Shown: piece by piece, positions 23,943-36,000 of the stretch | Numbering within the stretch: position 1 is the stretch's first letter | Layout: each line of letters starts with the position of its first letter | Source of the DNA: Primula veris | Taxonomy: Eukaryota; Streptophyta; Magnoliopsida; Ericales; Primulaceae | Direction: 5' to 3' | NCBI GenBank assembly: GCA_963682055.1 | Contig: OY821747.1 | Coordinates: 26,472,126-26,536,125 of the forward strand | Length of the DNA: 64,000 nt | The notes under the pieces: generated by a model | Told to the model about the DNA's origin: nothing | What the model saw: only the letters and a program-made list of their open reading frames with translations | The model's database searches: none | Translations under genes and position numbers: made by a program

Positions 23943-26900
23943 ATGGTGAAATTCTCCTTCGTTAGTAACAACACCACCGAAGACGGAGGAGGATCGAGCC
24001 ACCGCCCAAAAAGATTAAGAATTTCTCAAAAACCTCTCATATTTACTAGTAGTGATGATGATGACGTGGCTGACGACGTGGAGGTTCCTGTTGACGTGAA
24101 TGGTGTGGAGGAGGAGGAGGCGGGGTGCCGCGTCATCACACTTTCGGACCCGGACGTGCTCGATTGCCCCGTCTGCCTCGAACCGTTGGAAATTCCCGTC
24201 TTTCAGGTGATTTTTTTACTGTTTTTATTATTGTTATTGTTAATAATAATATTATTGGGAAAATCATTGATCAGTACGTAAAAACATACTTAATTTCCAA
24301 ATACTCGGATTCTCAAGTCCTGTTTAAGATTTGATACATGTAATGTACCATCATGTAGCATATGTACTAATCTTTAAAAGTGTTTTAGAGTGTGGGCTTT
24401 ATTTAATTATCGTATACCAATAATATGTACCTTTTCATCATTTTCCTATTATTATTGTTGAGTTTAGTAGAGAAACTAGTAAAAGACTAAAAAAGGGGGC
24501 TTTTAGTTTTTACTGTTGTTGTTTTTATTCGGTAAATTTTTATAGACATGCAAATTATTGATCTTTCTAAGAGTTCGGATACCAACTATAAAGTAAAGTT
24601 AGTAGTAATAAAAAACAAAATAAAGGCTAAAATTGGAACATTTGTTAATCTTTTATTGAGTTTTGGTTATTGGGTATTTGTAAAGGTTCTGTCTTTGTTG
24701 ATGAAAGTGCTAGTCTTTCAGGTGCTTTTACTGTTACTGTTACTGTTATTGTTATATTTATTGAGTTTTGGTAATTGGGTATTTGTAAAGGTATTATCTT
24801 TGCTGATGAAAGTGTTAGTCAGGTAGTATAATGTGTCGTAATTGCAAACTGTCTGAACCTATACCATAGTACCTTTTTTACTGTTATTGTTATTATTAAT
24901 GTTGAGTTTAGTGGAGTAAATAGAAATAGGCAAAACGGGACTCCAGCACCCCCATAATGAGAATAATCGATCTTTTACCATGCATTTTTTATTATTATCG
25001 TTTTTAGTTTTTGAGCACCCCATATTGTTATTGTTATTATTACTGTTGAATTTAGTGGAAGGTCTAAAAAGAGGCTAAAAGGGACTCCAGCACCCGGTTT
25101 TTTACCATGTATTACCGATTTTAGCCTTTTTGCACCCCCATAATTACGAAGAAAATATTTGTATTACGCCATTGGTTGAGTTTTGGTACGTTGGGTGTTT
25201 CTAAAGGTATTGTTTTTGTAGATAGAAAAGTCAGCTAGTGTAATGTGTCAACAGTTGCAAATTGTCCGAACCGATTATAGTAGTCTACGTTTTTCCTGTC
25301 TTAAAGGAAATGTTTTGCTGTTGGAGTTTAGGAAAATGGGTATTATAAATTTTCCGGTCTTTCAGGTACTTTTACTGTTATTGTTTCGGTAAATTTTTAA
25401 AGACATGCAATTGTTGATCTGTCTGAGAGTTCAAATACCAACTAATACCTCTTATGTATTGAAGTTAAGTTTGTAATGAAAAATACAATAAAGGCTGAAG
25501 TTGGAACATTTGTTAGTCTTTTAGTTGACTTTTACAAAAAGAGAGAACTAATATCGAACTTCCTAAAAAGGAAATAAAAGGAAAGAAGGACAAACATTTT
25601 ATAGCGGATGGAGTTTTATTTTTTATTGAGTTTTGGTAACTGGGTATTTGTAAAGGTACTGTCTTCGTTGATGAAAGTGCTAGTCAGCTAGTGTAATGTG
25701 TCACAGTTGCAAATTGTCTGAACCAATACTAGAATAGTCTTATGTATTGAACTAATAGTTTGTAATGAAAAAAACTGTTCATCTTTTAGTTCACTTTTAC
25801 AGAAGAAATAAACAATGTTGACTTCCTAAAAAGGACTAAAAAGGAAAGAAGGACAAACATTTTGGAGCGGGGGGAGTAGTATTTTTATTGAGTTTTGGCA
25901 ATTGGGTATTTCATATTTGTAAAGTCTTTGTTAGTGAAAGTGCTAGTCAGCTAGTGTGATGTGTCATAATTACAAATTGTCTGAATCAATACTAGAATAG
26001 TCTATATGTTTTCGGTCTTACAGTAAATATTTTGCCTTTGGAGTTTAGGCAAATGGGTATTATAAATTTATTGTCTTTGTTGTTAGAAGTGCGAGTGTAT
26101 TGTGTCCGAATCGTAAATTGTGGGAAGCAAGATTGTAGTAGTCCACATGTTGTTCGATCTTTCATGTAGTATTATTTTTCCTTTTGGGTTTAAGTAAACG
26201 GGTATCATTTAATGTTTTGTCTTTGCTGATGATAGTGCTAGTGTATCGTGTTGAAATTTGTCAATTGTGAGAAGCAATACTATTACAGCCTACATTTTTC
26301 TGGTGAAATACTATTGTTGATATTATTACTATCGAGTTTAGGTAACTGGGTATTCGTAAATGTATTGTCTTTGTGATGAAAGTGCTAGTGTTATGTGTCC
26401 AAATTGTAAATATTGGGAACCAATACTATAATAGTCTACGTGTTTCCGGTTTTTTCGGGCATTATTTTGCCTTTTGAGTTTAGGAAAATGGTTATTTGTA
26501 AATGCAGTGTCTTTGTTGTGAAAATGATGGTGTATTGTGTCGAAATTTGTAAATTACCAGGAGCAAAATTGTAACAGTCTACATGTTTCCAGTCTTTCAG
26601 GTATTATAGTATTATTATCTTTAGTTTAGGTCATTGGATATTTTTAAATTTATTGTCTTCGTTGTTGAAGCTTGAAAGTGCTACTGTATTGTGTCAAAAA
26701 TTGTAAATTGCAGGAAACAAGGCTGTAATATTCTACATTTTTCTGGTTTTTCAGGTATTCATGCTATTATTATTATACGTAAATGGGTAAATTATATAGT
26801 GTATTTTATTTGTTGATGAAGCTTGAAAGTGCTACTTTTTTGTGTCGAAATTTGTAAATTGTGAAAACGGATATTTTAATGGTCTACAATTTTTTCTGTC

Positions 26901-29900
26901 TTTCAGATATATTTTGCCTTTTGAGTTTAGGTAGAGTGGATTTGTATACTATAAATAGTAATTACCCAGTCTACCTTGATCCTTTGACTCTTCCGGTCTT
27001 CCGGGTATTGTGGTTGTTATTGTTATTATTAATATTGAGTTTTGGTAATTGGATATTTTTAAAGGCATTGTCTTTGTTGATAAAAGTGCTAGTGAGCTAG
27101 TGTAATGTGTCACAATTGTAATTATGGGGACCAATACTGTAAATAGTTTACATTTTTCTGGTCTTTCAGGTATTGTGTTGCTTTTGAGTTTAGGTAAATG
27201 GGTTATAAATGAATTGTCTTTGTTGATGATAGTATCATAACATTTGTATATTGAGTCCAAGTTTGTAAATTGCGTGACCCAATGTTATAAAAATCTACAT
27301 TTCCAATCTTTCAATTACTATTGTTATTGTTATTGAGTATAGGTAGATGGGTATCTATAGATGTATTGCCTTTGTTGATGAAACTTGGAAGTGCTAGTTT
27401 ATTGTGTCGAAATTTGTAATTCGTGTGAACCAAGACTGACAGTCTACATTTTTATAGTGTTACGGATTTATTTTGCCTTTTGATTTAGGCAGAGTGGATT
27501 TGTATATACTATAGATGTACGTCTTTTGTTGATGAAAGTTGAAAGTGCTAGTGTATTGTGTCCGAAGCAAATACTGTAATAATCTACATTTTTCCAGTTT
27601 TATTCTGCTTTTCAAGTTTGGTAGATCGGATTTGTATAAATGTATTATCTTTGTTGATAAAGTGCTACTGTATTGTGACGAAATTTGTAAATTGCGGGAA
27701 GCAATACTCTTAACTGGTTGCAATTTCTTCAGTCTTTCAGGTACTTTGCCTTTTGAGTTTAGGTAAATGAGTTTATGTAAATGTATTGGCTTTGTTGTTG
27801 GAAGTTCTTTGTATTGTGTCTAAATTTGTAAATTGTGGAAACCGATAGTATAATAGTCTACATTTTTCGGGTCTTTCAGGTATTATTTTGCCCTTTGAGT
27901 TTGGGTAAATGGGTATTTATAAATCTATTGTCTTTGTTGTTGAAACTGCTAGTGTTTTGTGTCCAAATTTGTAAATTGTGGGAAGCAAGACAGTAATTGT
28001 CTACATTTTTCCAGTTTTTCAACTTTTAAGTACTATTGTTATTGTGATTACTATTGAGTTTAGGTAAATGGGTTTATTTATAAATGTAATGTCTTTGTTT
28101 GATGAATGTGCTAATACATTGTGTCAAAATTTGTAAATTTTGGAGACTGATAGTTTACAATTTTCCGGTCTTTCAAGTTATACTATTATTATTATTTATC
28201 ACTATCGAGTTTAGATTCTTAGGTAATTGAGTATTTATAAAATTTATTGTCTTTGTTGAGAAGTGTAGTGTATTTTGTAGAAATTTGTAAATTGTTGGAA
28301 CCGATACTATTAGAGTATTTGATTTCCGGTCTTTCAGTTTTTTTTTTCGAGTTTAGATAAATGATATCCATAAATGTATCGTCTTTGTAGTTGAAATTGA
28401 TATTATGTTTGAAATTTAAATTTTGTGGGAACCATTGCTCTACATTTTCCTGGTCTTTGAGGTATCATACTTATATAATTACTGAGTTAAGATTACTGGT
28501 GATTGATATGCATTGTCTTTTTTGATGATGGTGCTGGTGTATTATGTTCATATTGTAAAGTTTGGGAGCTTTGGCTTTGGAGCTCAACAAAATGTGCGAA
28601 CAAGGGCTTGGAAAATTAGTGCAATCTAAAGAAGGACATTATGGATTGAATCTATTCCTGACTCCTGAGCAAAAAGGGAAAGTCTTTTTCAAAGATCGTT
28701 ATTTGTAACCAAAAAAGTCTCAGAAAATAAAAGTATTTTTCGATTGCTCCAGTCTTTCAGATGTTTAAAGTGTGTGTTTTCCGGTCTTTGTTGAGGGAAT
28801 TGCTAGTGTAATAATACCCGTGGGAATTAATACAACAATAGTCTTTATGGTGTTAACTTTTTTGGGTCTTCAGCTTTAGAAATTAATATAAAGTGCAAAC
28901 TAGGGATCGGAATAGTAGTTCAAACTGAAGAATAACCTAATGGGTCGTATCCAGTCCTGAGAAAGAAATATTCTTTTTTGAAACCAAGATAGTGTTAAGA
29001 AACTGAACCGATAGTAAGTCGTCTTGTTTAGCGGAGTAGATAGTGGGGTCTATCCTGTTTCAAATCTCTGAAATTTTCTGTATTGGATATATCGTGTGAT
29101 AGATACAATTATAGTGTATTATTTGTAGGGGAATGCTAATGAACTGTATTGGATTTGGAACTCCGGTTGCACTAGGCTTCATTACTATTTTCTTTTTCTG
29201 GTGTAGCATTTCTTCAAATCAAACTGAATAAAAAAATTGGTTTATCATTCTTAAGAAAGTTTCGGTTGTGTTTTTTGCTATTTGGAGATTGATAGATAGC
29301 CAGAACTGCATTTTGTTCTTTTAAGGGAATGCTTGAGTAATTTTAATGTTACTCATGTGTAGTTAAGATTTGAAGATTAGTACGTTTATTCGAAAGAAAT
29401 AAGTTGGAAAGTATATAAGCGAGTAATAATGGGTTTAGTTCCAGTTGAAGGAACTCATTGATACGTGTGCAGAATGAATGAGAACTTAGATTCTGAGGCC
29501 TCGTTTGTTTGAGGCTGTATTTACTGGGATAGGACTAATACAGTGGTCCCCATATATCCAGCCCGGTACTATCAATGAAGGGGGATACCAAATGATGTCA
29601 ATATGCAGTATTTGGAGTACCACATGGGGGGTGGTATTGAAAAACTTAGTCCTTGCCCCACAAAGAAAAAAGACCACTAATACCTTTCTTTACAGGTGTC
29701 ACCAAACACTTCATCCCTCTCATCTACTTATTATACATACATATATGCGTAGATACAGAGACAAATTTCCATCATTCATTCACCAAAAACTTAATTACGC
29801 ACCTTATATTAGAGCTCAAATTTACTTGGGTTACAAATAGAAATGTAAGAATGTTTTAGTTTATTGTTGCAGCTATAGGTAATAGGCTAATACAGTAGCA

Positions 29901-32900
29901 AATAAGCTCCGTTTTTGAGTTTCAGAAACAATCTGGGCAATTTAAGGTTAAAAAAAACATACTATGTAATATGTTTGTTAAATTTTAATTTTGGTTGTAT
30001 TAGCTATATACATGACTGTTAAGTTTTTAAAGGATACAATGGTAATTGATTAGAAACTAGTCTTATCCAAGGTACAAATACTACCTACAATAATCATATG
30101 GTAACAAACACACAGTTACAATCACCAGTAGGATTAGAAATGAAAGGTTCATTTGTAATCCGTGCTTAGTCCCACCGGATTCATAGTCCCGGAACTATAA
30201 ATCCCGCAACCAAACAAGGCCTGAAGGCATTGATTTTTACAGAATAAGTGTATGTATTTTGAAATTAGAAAGGGCTTTAACAATTATCGTTGCAAATGTA
30301 GACACTTACTTTAGAAGTTAATCTTTCCAGCTTGCTCCCCTTTTCCTGTCTTTCAGATATCTAATCTCCATTGCGTCTACATAGAGTGGTCCTTAAGTGA
30401 AAATGTTGGATATGCCGGATTAGCAAAATTACAAGTAGAATTTTAAAGCAATACCGGGATCGGGGATGTTAAACCTCGGTGGACCAGCCTAGTGATATTT
30501 CCATAGTTGGACATAGTAGGAACTGTTAAAAAAATATTTCCTCCAAATTCTAGTGTATTGAAATTTGTGGTTCATGGTCTAGCTTGATTAACATAGGAGG
30601 TTGTGTAAGTTTCAACTTTACTACTACAATCTAAGTGTGAAAGATATAATAGAGATAATATGTATTATTGTACACAAGGATGGAAATTTTGTTAAGATTA
30701 ATATGGTCTGGTCTTAAGAATTGAACCACTAGGTGGGACGAGCCTGTGGTTTCTGGTCATGAAGGAATGGATGAGCCTGATTTTGTTAGAATTAAAACGG
30801 TGTTGTTATATATTATGGAATAGTTAGTGTATGAAACTGCAAGTCATGTTCTGCCTGCATTAACTTGAAGTGGTTTGAGCGCTAAGAAATAAAATAATAG
30901 GGTTAGCTACAACCGCGATGAACTGAAAGATAATTTAGATATGCAGGATATCAATATTTATATGAAAGCAGGGAGAGTGAAAATGCTAGGATTTAAAAGG
31001 TAATTTAAGGGTGTGGGGTGCTATACTTGACTTAGAATGGCCTTGCAGTGGTTGTTTTGGTAAGATGTTGAATTTTCTTTTTCTGTATTCATGGTATTCA
31101 ACATGTGGGGTGAATGTTTACTTGTTTGTTGTTTGTTCTTATTTTGAGATGATGAACAAGTTTTCTTTCTTGACTCTATATCTTCGAGTATGTATTGGGT
31201 AGTACCTACAGGTTACATGCCTCCTTTGATATTTAGTAATGAGTCCCGAGAGAGGACCATTGAAAGAAATGGAGAAGGATGAGTGAAGTAAGCAAAGAAA
31301 AGGACACATGGGTCAAGTTGTGAAGAATTAAGAATGCATAGGTTTTAAATGCAGATTATAGAAACTTAAGGACCATTTTGTAGTTCTCAGGAAACAGCTA
31401 TCATACTAGCAGTACAAGTATCAGATATGAGCTCATTAGAAAAAAAAAGGGAAAAATGATGAATCTTTTATCTTTAGTTTTACTTTTATCTTTAATTTTC
31501 TTTACTTTTCTGCATTTCTGATTTCTAGTTTGTTTATGTTTGCGACTTCGGAACTCTGAAATATATAAAAAATTGTGCCAAAAAGATTGTGTTATTGCTG
31601 TTATCGTTGGTTTGTGTTGTGTTGGGTTAAAACTTGGTTGATTCGTTACATATATAGCTTTTTTAAATTGTAATTTATAGTTGTAGCTTTGTAGAACAAC
31701 GATTAATCTGTATTCTTTTGTAGCCTTCAGTGTGATAGTATTTACATAAAGGAAAATAATGCGAAATATAGTGTATTCTAGTTTAATTTATCAATTGATC
31801 CTTGATCAAATGGAGTACTTAAGAAAGGCGTAGCATTTTAAGCGGAAAGCTAATGTTAAACTGCACTGGATATCTTCCCAAGCTTGGATGTCGATATGAA
31901 GTAATTTTAGCTTGAGACAATACTCGATTTATTCAAGGGGTTTTTCTTTCCTTTTCTTCTCTTTTGAAGTTAGGTAATGTATATGAAATCTATACAATTA
32001 CTATTGACTAAAATGGTAGCTTTCCAAACCTATATGCGATTTTTTAGGATTTAAAGAGGATAGGAGAAAAGAAATTTCTTTTTAATTGAGAAGTACTTTA
32101 CGCCTTTGTTCCATCAGTGCATTTATTGTGGCTGTCATCCTTTACTGAAATATTCCTTCGTTGCATAACTGTGAATTGAATTTGTTGTTCTTTCATGTTT
32201 GTTTTGTGTGAATGTTAATACAGTGTGAGAATGGGCATGTAGCTTGCTCCTCCTGTTCCACCAAGGTCAATTACAAGTGTCCTTCATGTACTTTTCCTAT
32301 CGGCTATAGTAGGTGTCGTGCTCTAGAAAAAGTCATCGAGTCGGTTCAGATATCGTGTAAAAACTTTAAATATGGGTGTATTGAGAAAACAAGTTATTCC
32401 AACAAAAAGGAACATGAGAAAACATGTATCCACGCAGCATGTTCTTGCCTTGAGCGGGATTGTACCTTTGTTGGTTCTGTGAAGCAACTATGTGCACATT
32501 ACACAAGTAAACATAAGTCTAGTGCCACACTTTTTCATTTCGGCACTTCCTTCTCAATAACATCTGAGGGTACCCGGAATTACCAAATCTTGAGAGAGAA
32601 AGGAGGCCGACTTTTTATTCTCGACTATAGGGATTTCCATTTCGTTGGAAATGCAGTAACTGTTAGCTGTATTCAACCGTGCACATGCAAAGAAGAGTTT
32701 CAGTATCACGTGTTGGCGAAAAAAGATGGGTGCGTAGTGAAATTAGAATCAGTTGCTGATAATGTGTCTGGGAGGGTCGAAAGTCCTGATCAGAAAAAGT
32801 TTCTTTTCGTGCCTCGGGAATTTCGCTTGCGTGATAGACTAAAACTCGAGGTTAACATATTTGACCAACTACCTCGTACCCCCACCAGATGTGCTTCGCA

Positions 32901-32907
32901 AGCATAG
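23943..32907 (+). CDS. SINA-like RING E3 ubiquitin ligase, 315 aa, two exons with an 8-kb intron
   Basis: Exon 1 is 23943-24206 and exon 2 is 32224-32907, joined in phase 0 by a GT-AG intron of 8,017 bp. The join completes a C3HC4 RING: Cys75 and Cys78 in exon 1; Cys89, His93, Cys96, Cys99, Cys107 and Cys110 in exon 2. A SIAH-type zinc finger follows (Cys133-x6-Cys140-x11-His152-x3-Cys156, then Cys168-x11-His180-x4-His185), then the C-terminal substrate-binding region. Exon 1 also encodes an acidic linker and an RPKRLR basic patch. Such proteins transfer ubiquitin from E2 to substrates, often as dimers. Length fits plant SINA-like proteins, though the last 20 residues are unlike the family and may be altered. 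The start ATG has an AAA-ATG-G context. Confidence 0.88.
24199..28760 (+). repeat. Decayed tandem array in the SINA-like intron carrying splice-junction motifs
   Basis: About 4.5 kb consists of degenerate units of roughly 140-160 bp. Each runs: CTTTCAG-GTATTATTG, GAGTTTAGGTAAATGGG, TATTGTCTTTGTTGATGAAAG, GTGCTAGTGTATTGTGTC, TTTGTAAATTGTGGGA, AGTCTACATTTTTCCGG. The head of the unit is the end of exon 1 plus the splice donor (CGTCTTTCAG-GTGATT at 24198-24212). Intact CAG-GT junctions recur with the last G at 24721, 25365, 26600, 26754, 27169, 27740 and 27879. One unit (26970-27003) still encodes an exon-like VYLDPLTLPVF. The array arose by repeated duplication of the exon-1/intron boundary. Confidence 0.8.
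29497..30221. mobile_element. MITE with GGCCTTGTTTGGTT-type termini in the SINA-like intron
   Basis: The left end GGCCTCGTTTGTTTG and the right end CAACCAAACAAGGCC are inverted. A direct 3-bp duplication TGA flanks the element (29494-29496 and 30222-30224). The terminus type and 3-bp target duplication fit PIF/Harbinger (Tourist-like) elements, which usually prefer TWA. It is 725 bp with no transposase; the open frames inside are not recognisable. Confidence 0.65.
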
Positions 32908-34080
32908 ATGTTGTGGTGTCGATGTGGAAATCGCCTTTTGAACTATTTCTCGGACGAGGACTTGGCGAGGTAGAGGCGAATAAAGTTGGTAATATATGCT
33001 TCTAAGTCATAATGTATTGGTTGTCTCCAAATGAACATGAATATGTAAATGTCTTTTCGTTGTTGTTGTAGTTGCTGCTGCTAAGACTGGCTAATTTGTA
33101 AATATTATGTATGAAGATTGAAGGCTTAGGTTTTGTACATTAAATTTTATTATTATGTTGCTTGTTCAAAAACTGGAATGTGTTAAGCCATTAGGCTCGT
33201 TTACACGTCTCGCTAATTTGCATATTTTTTCCCTTTCTTGTTTGTTTCCACGCTAAGAATTTATTTTCTTATGAATGGTCCTTTTCTGCGGTTCTCATTC
33301 CACTGCGGCCATGTAGTTTTGGTCATTGTGAAAATAATGATTCAACACCCTCTCATAATATTTATTTTCAGTTAACATTATTTCTTTTTGCAAAATCGGC
33401 ACCATGCATTTAAAAGTCCCGGCTTCGCCCCCGACTACCATGATCACAAAGCAAAATTGGGGATCAATGTAAGTTGATTTAGTACTCAAAATTGGTGGAA
33501 GAAAAAAGATGTCAAGCCTACAAAGTTTTCAACCCCAGTAAGTTTTTTTTTTCCTAGGTGGTTATTTAATGAATAGTGAGACTGCGAGAGAAGTCTTTAT
33601 AATTAATATAAGTCATAGGATGCGACCTGTTTTTGTTAGATATTTTAAGATTAAAAGTTTGTAGTCAGAGGGTAGAAAAGTAATCAGAAAACGAAATTCA
33701 AACTGCTCCAGCTGTTATGCGTCAACGTAAGTCTGTATTATGTAAATAGTTATTCTATGATTCACACATTAATCATAATAGTACAAACTTTTTAAATGTC
33801 TTTACAATGACTAATTTTTCAATCGGATTTTCCCCTTTTAAATTTAGGTTCTTTTCTAATTGTGGTGTGGATTCTCTAATTTTGTGAAACTTTTGGTCAC
33901 TTTTGGTATCAAGTGGATGTTCTGTAAGAATCGGACGTTGTCCGTGTATTTGATGTTCAGACATAGATGTTATGGTGATGATTAGTGTCGTTTTTTTACT
34001 TCTTGTATTGTTTCTCAGTATTGTTGTGCCCCTTCTTGAAATGTCAATTGCTGCAATTGTTTAAACTCTTATTTTTTTTT
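32908..34080. other. 3' UTR and downstream region of the SINA-like gene
   Basis: The first 200-300 bases are probably 3' UTR. Short frames on the minus strand (33295-33489, 33773-33964) carry no recognised motif. No element boundaries noticed. Confidence 0.4.
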
Positions 34081-34510
34081 ATCAAAAAACTAGACGATGA
34101 ACCAGAATTTGCACTAAAATGATCAAGTGGCCAAAACATCAGCTAAAATTGTACAATTTTGCTCAACATATATACAACCCGTACTTTTAGAGTTTGCTCC
34201 TGTTAACACCATGTAGAATAGCACGAAACATACCAGAATTTTCACCAAAATGTTTTAAGTGCCTCAACTATCGGCTCGAATTAGACAAGCTCGCTTAAGT
34301 CATACTATTAGTTTTTCTACAGCTTGCTCATGTTATGAATAATAGAATCTAGAGCTTGTTGAGCACAAAATAGACAAAAATTTTCATCAAGGTGCAATTG
34401 TCTAAACCATAAGCTTAACACATAACAACAATACTTTAACCGTTTTTTTTTTTACTGTTAACACTATGAAGAATATTATCTAGCGCTTGTTGACCAAGAA
34501 ATAGACCCCT
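34080..34510 (+). repeat. Degenerate tandem repeat, about 120-130-bp units
   Basis: A pattern of CAGAATTTTCACCAAAATG, GCTCGAATTAGACAAGCTC and GTTAACACCATGTAGAATA recurs about three to four times (near 34110, 34235, 34380, 34460) with strong divergence. No function evident. Confidence 0.5.
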
Positions 34511-34559
34511 AATGATTTTACTCCAACTATCACTAGTCCACTTTTTCCTAGGCTTCGCC

Positions 34560-34930
34560 TTCTGGTTCACCAATAATTGAACTCTTTCAACTGGCTTGTA
34601 AAAGCAACGACAAATAGTTGTTCTATACTTGTAGCTACCAAAAGTTTTTCCTTAAGTACGCGTATAAGTTCAATATCAGTATCCCCAATCCTATAATTGT
34701 AATGCATACAGAGATCACGTAACACCTCAATTTCTAACATATTAACACTTAGGTGAGTGAGTAACTCGGAGTACAACTTTTCTTTATAGAACGAATTTAA
34801 ATGTATCTCGACATCAGCAGATTGTACAATTACTTAGGACTCCATATTCTTCTCCATCCATGAGTAAATCCCCTCAAGCTTACTCAGGATCATTGTCCTC
34901 AATTTATCTTGCTTTACATCTCTTCAGGTA
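34560..34930 (-). pseudogene. Unrecognised gene remnant
   Basis: On the minus strand a protein-like frame runs through TMILSKLEGIYSWMEKNMES, a stop, then VIVQSADVEIHL and YSELLTHLSVNMLEIEVL to a stop at about 34567. The amphipathic, leucine-rich composition and continuity across the stop suggest a broken coding sequence rather than chance. I do not recognise the family. It adjoins another unassigned minus-strand frame at 35676. Confidence 0.3.
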
Positions 34931-35675
34931 TGTATCCGTTTGCTCATGCAATTGTGAGTTTTTTTTCAAGCGATAGCTATGTCAGAGTCAACCACGGCAT
35001 ATTAGACAAACATTGCTACATGGTGGTCCCATCTCGAAAAGAAACGTAAGCAGATTATCAAACAGAGTGTCCACATCCTGTAGGTCAGCAAGATTAAAGT
35101 CCATCATCTTAGTCAATCAGATGCTAAATGTCAGAGGCAAAACCCTTGCAAATGTTTAAACTCGTGAATGATTTCGTACATATTATCTTCTACAAAGTTA
35201 TAATTTGGACTTTGATATTGACCATAAATTTGTTTGGAAAGTCTTGAATACTTATGTAATTTCGAGAATACTTGACTGTGTTAAAAAGGTTGTCTAGTAT
35301 AAAATGTTTTATGCGTTTCTGCTTACTTGTATTTGTTTCTTGTCAGTGCGAGTTTTTATGCTGTTATATGAAAGTACTTTTGAGATGTTTTGTTGCCTAC
35401 CGATCATAGCTAACCAATCTATGTTTTAGTTGCACTTGTGGTGATGGATATTTCTCGTTTTTTATTCTATGCTCATATTGTTTCACTGGTAATTTGCTTT
35501 TGTGCATGTTGGTCATGAGAGATCTTTCTTGGAGCCAATTTACAATACATCTATCCCCATTTTGAGAATATATGCTTCGGTTTACTGTTTGGTTTACTTA
35601 GTTTGTACGCATTTCTCGTTTGTTTATAAACATCATATTTAATATGTTGTAATTGAATAATAAATTTTTTACCAT

Positions 35676-35873
35676 CTATTTTTTGGTAAAATGGTTGTAG
35701 TCAGAAACAACCATTTCCGAGTATCGTCTGGTATTCCACCAGAGTATGATATTACCTCGCACATACCATTGCAACTGATCCGACATGTTCACTTTCATCC
35801 ACTCATAGATCTCTGGATTCTTTGCATTCCTTGGGTCTATCCACTTTGTTGGATTCGTCGCAATGCACATTGA
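35676..35873 (-). other. Unassigned minus-strand open frame
   Basis: Sixty-four codons with a protein-like composition rich in Trp and Asn (KWIDPRNAKNPEIYEWMK). It could belong with the remnant at 34560-34930 or be a fragment of a transposon protein. No start context or splice sites were convincing. Confidence 0.2.
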
Positions 35874-36000
35874 CAGACACTTCGTAATTATTCTTTATTT
35901 TCCAATAATTCATCACAAAGAACATCAAATCAAGAAAGTATTTTATTTTAGAATAAATTAACAAAACATACTACTTTTGAAACTAAATGAATTAATACCC

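Noticed and set aside
24548..24826. Leu/Val-rich frame in the SINA-like intron, resembling a membrane protein
   Set aside because: It is two array units and a TTATTG run read through; it lacks start context and lies within an intron.
26861..27100. Possible alternative exon in the SINA-like intron
   Set aside because: The exon-like peptide is a decayed copy of exon 1 and joins to low-complexity Leu runs, so a usable RING cannot result.
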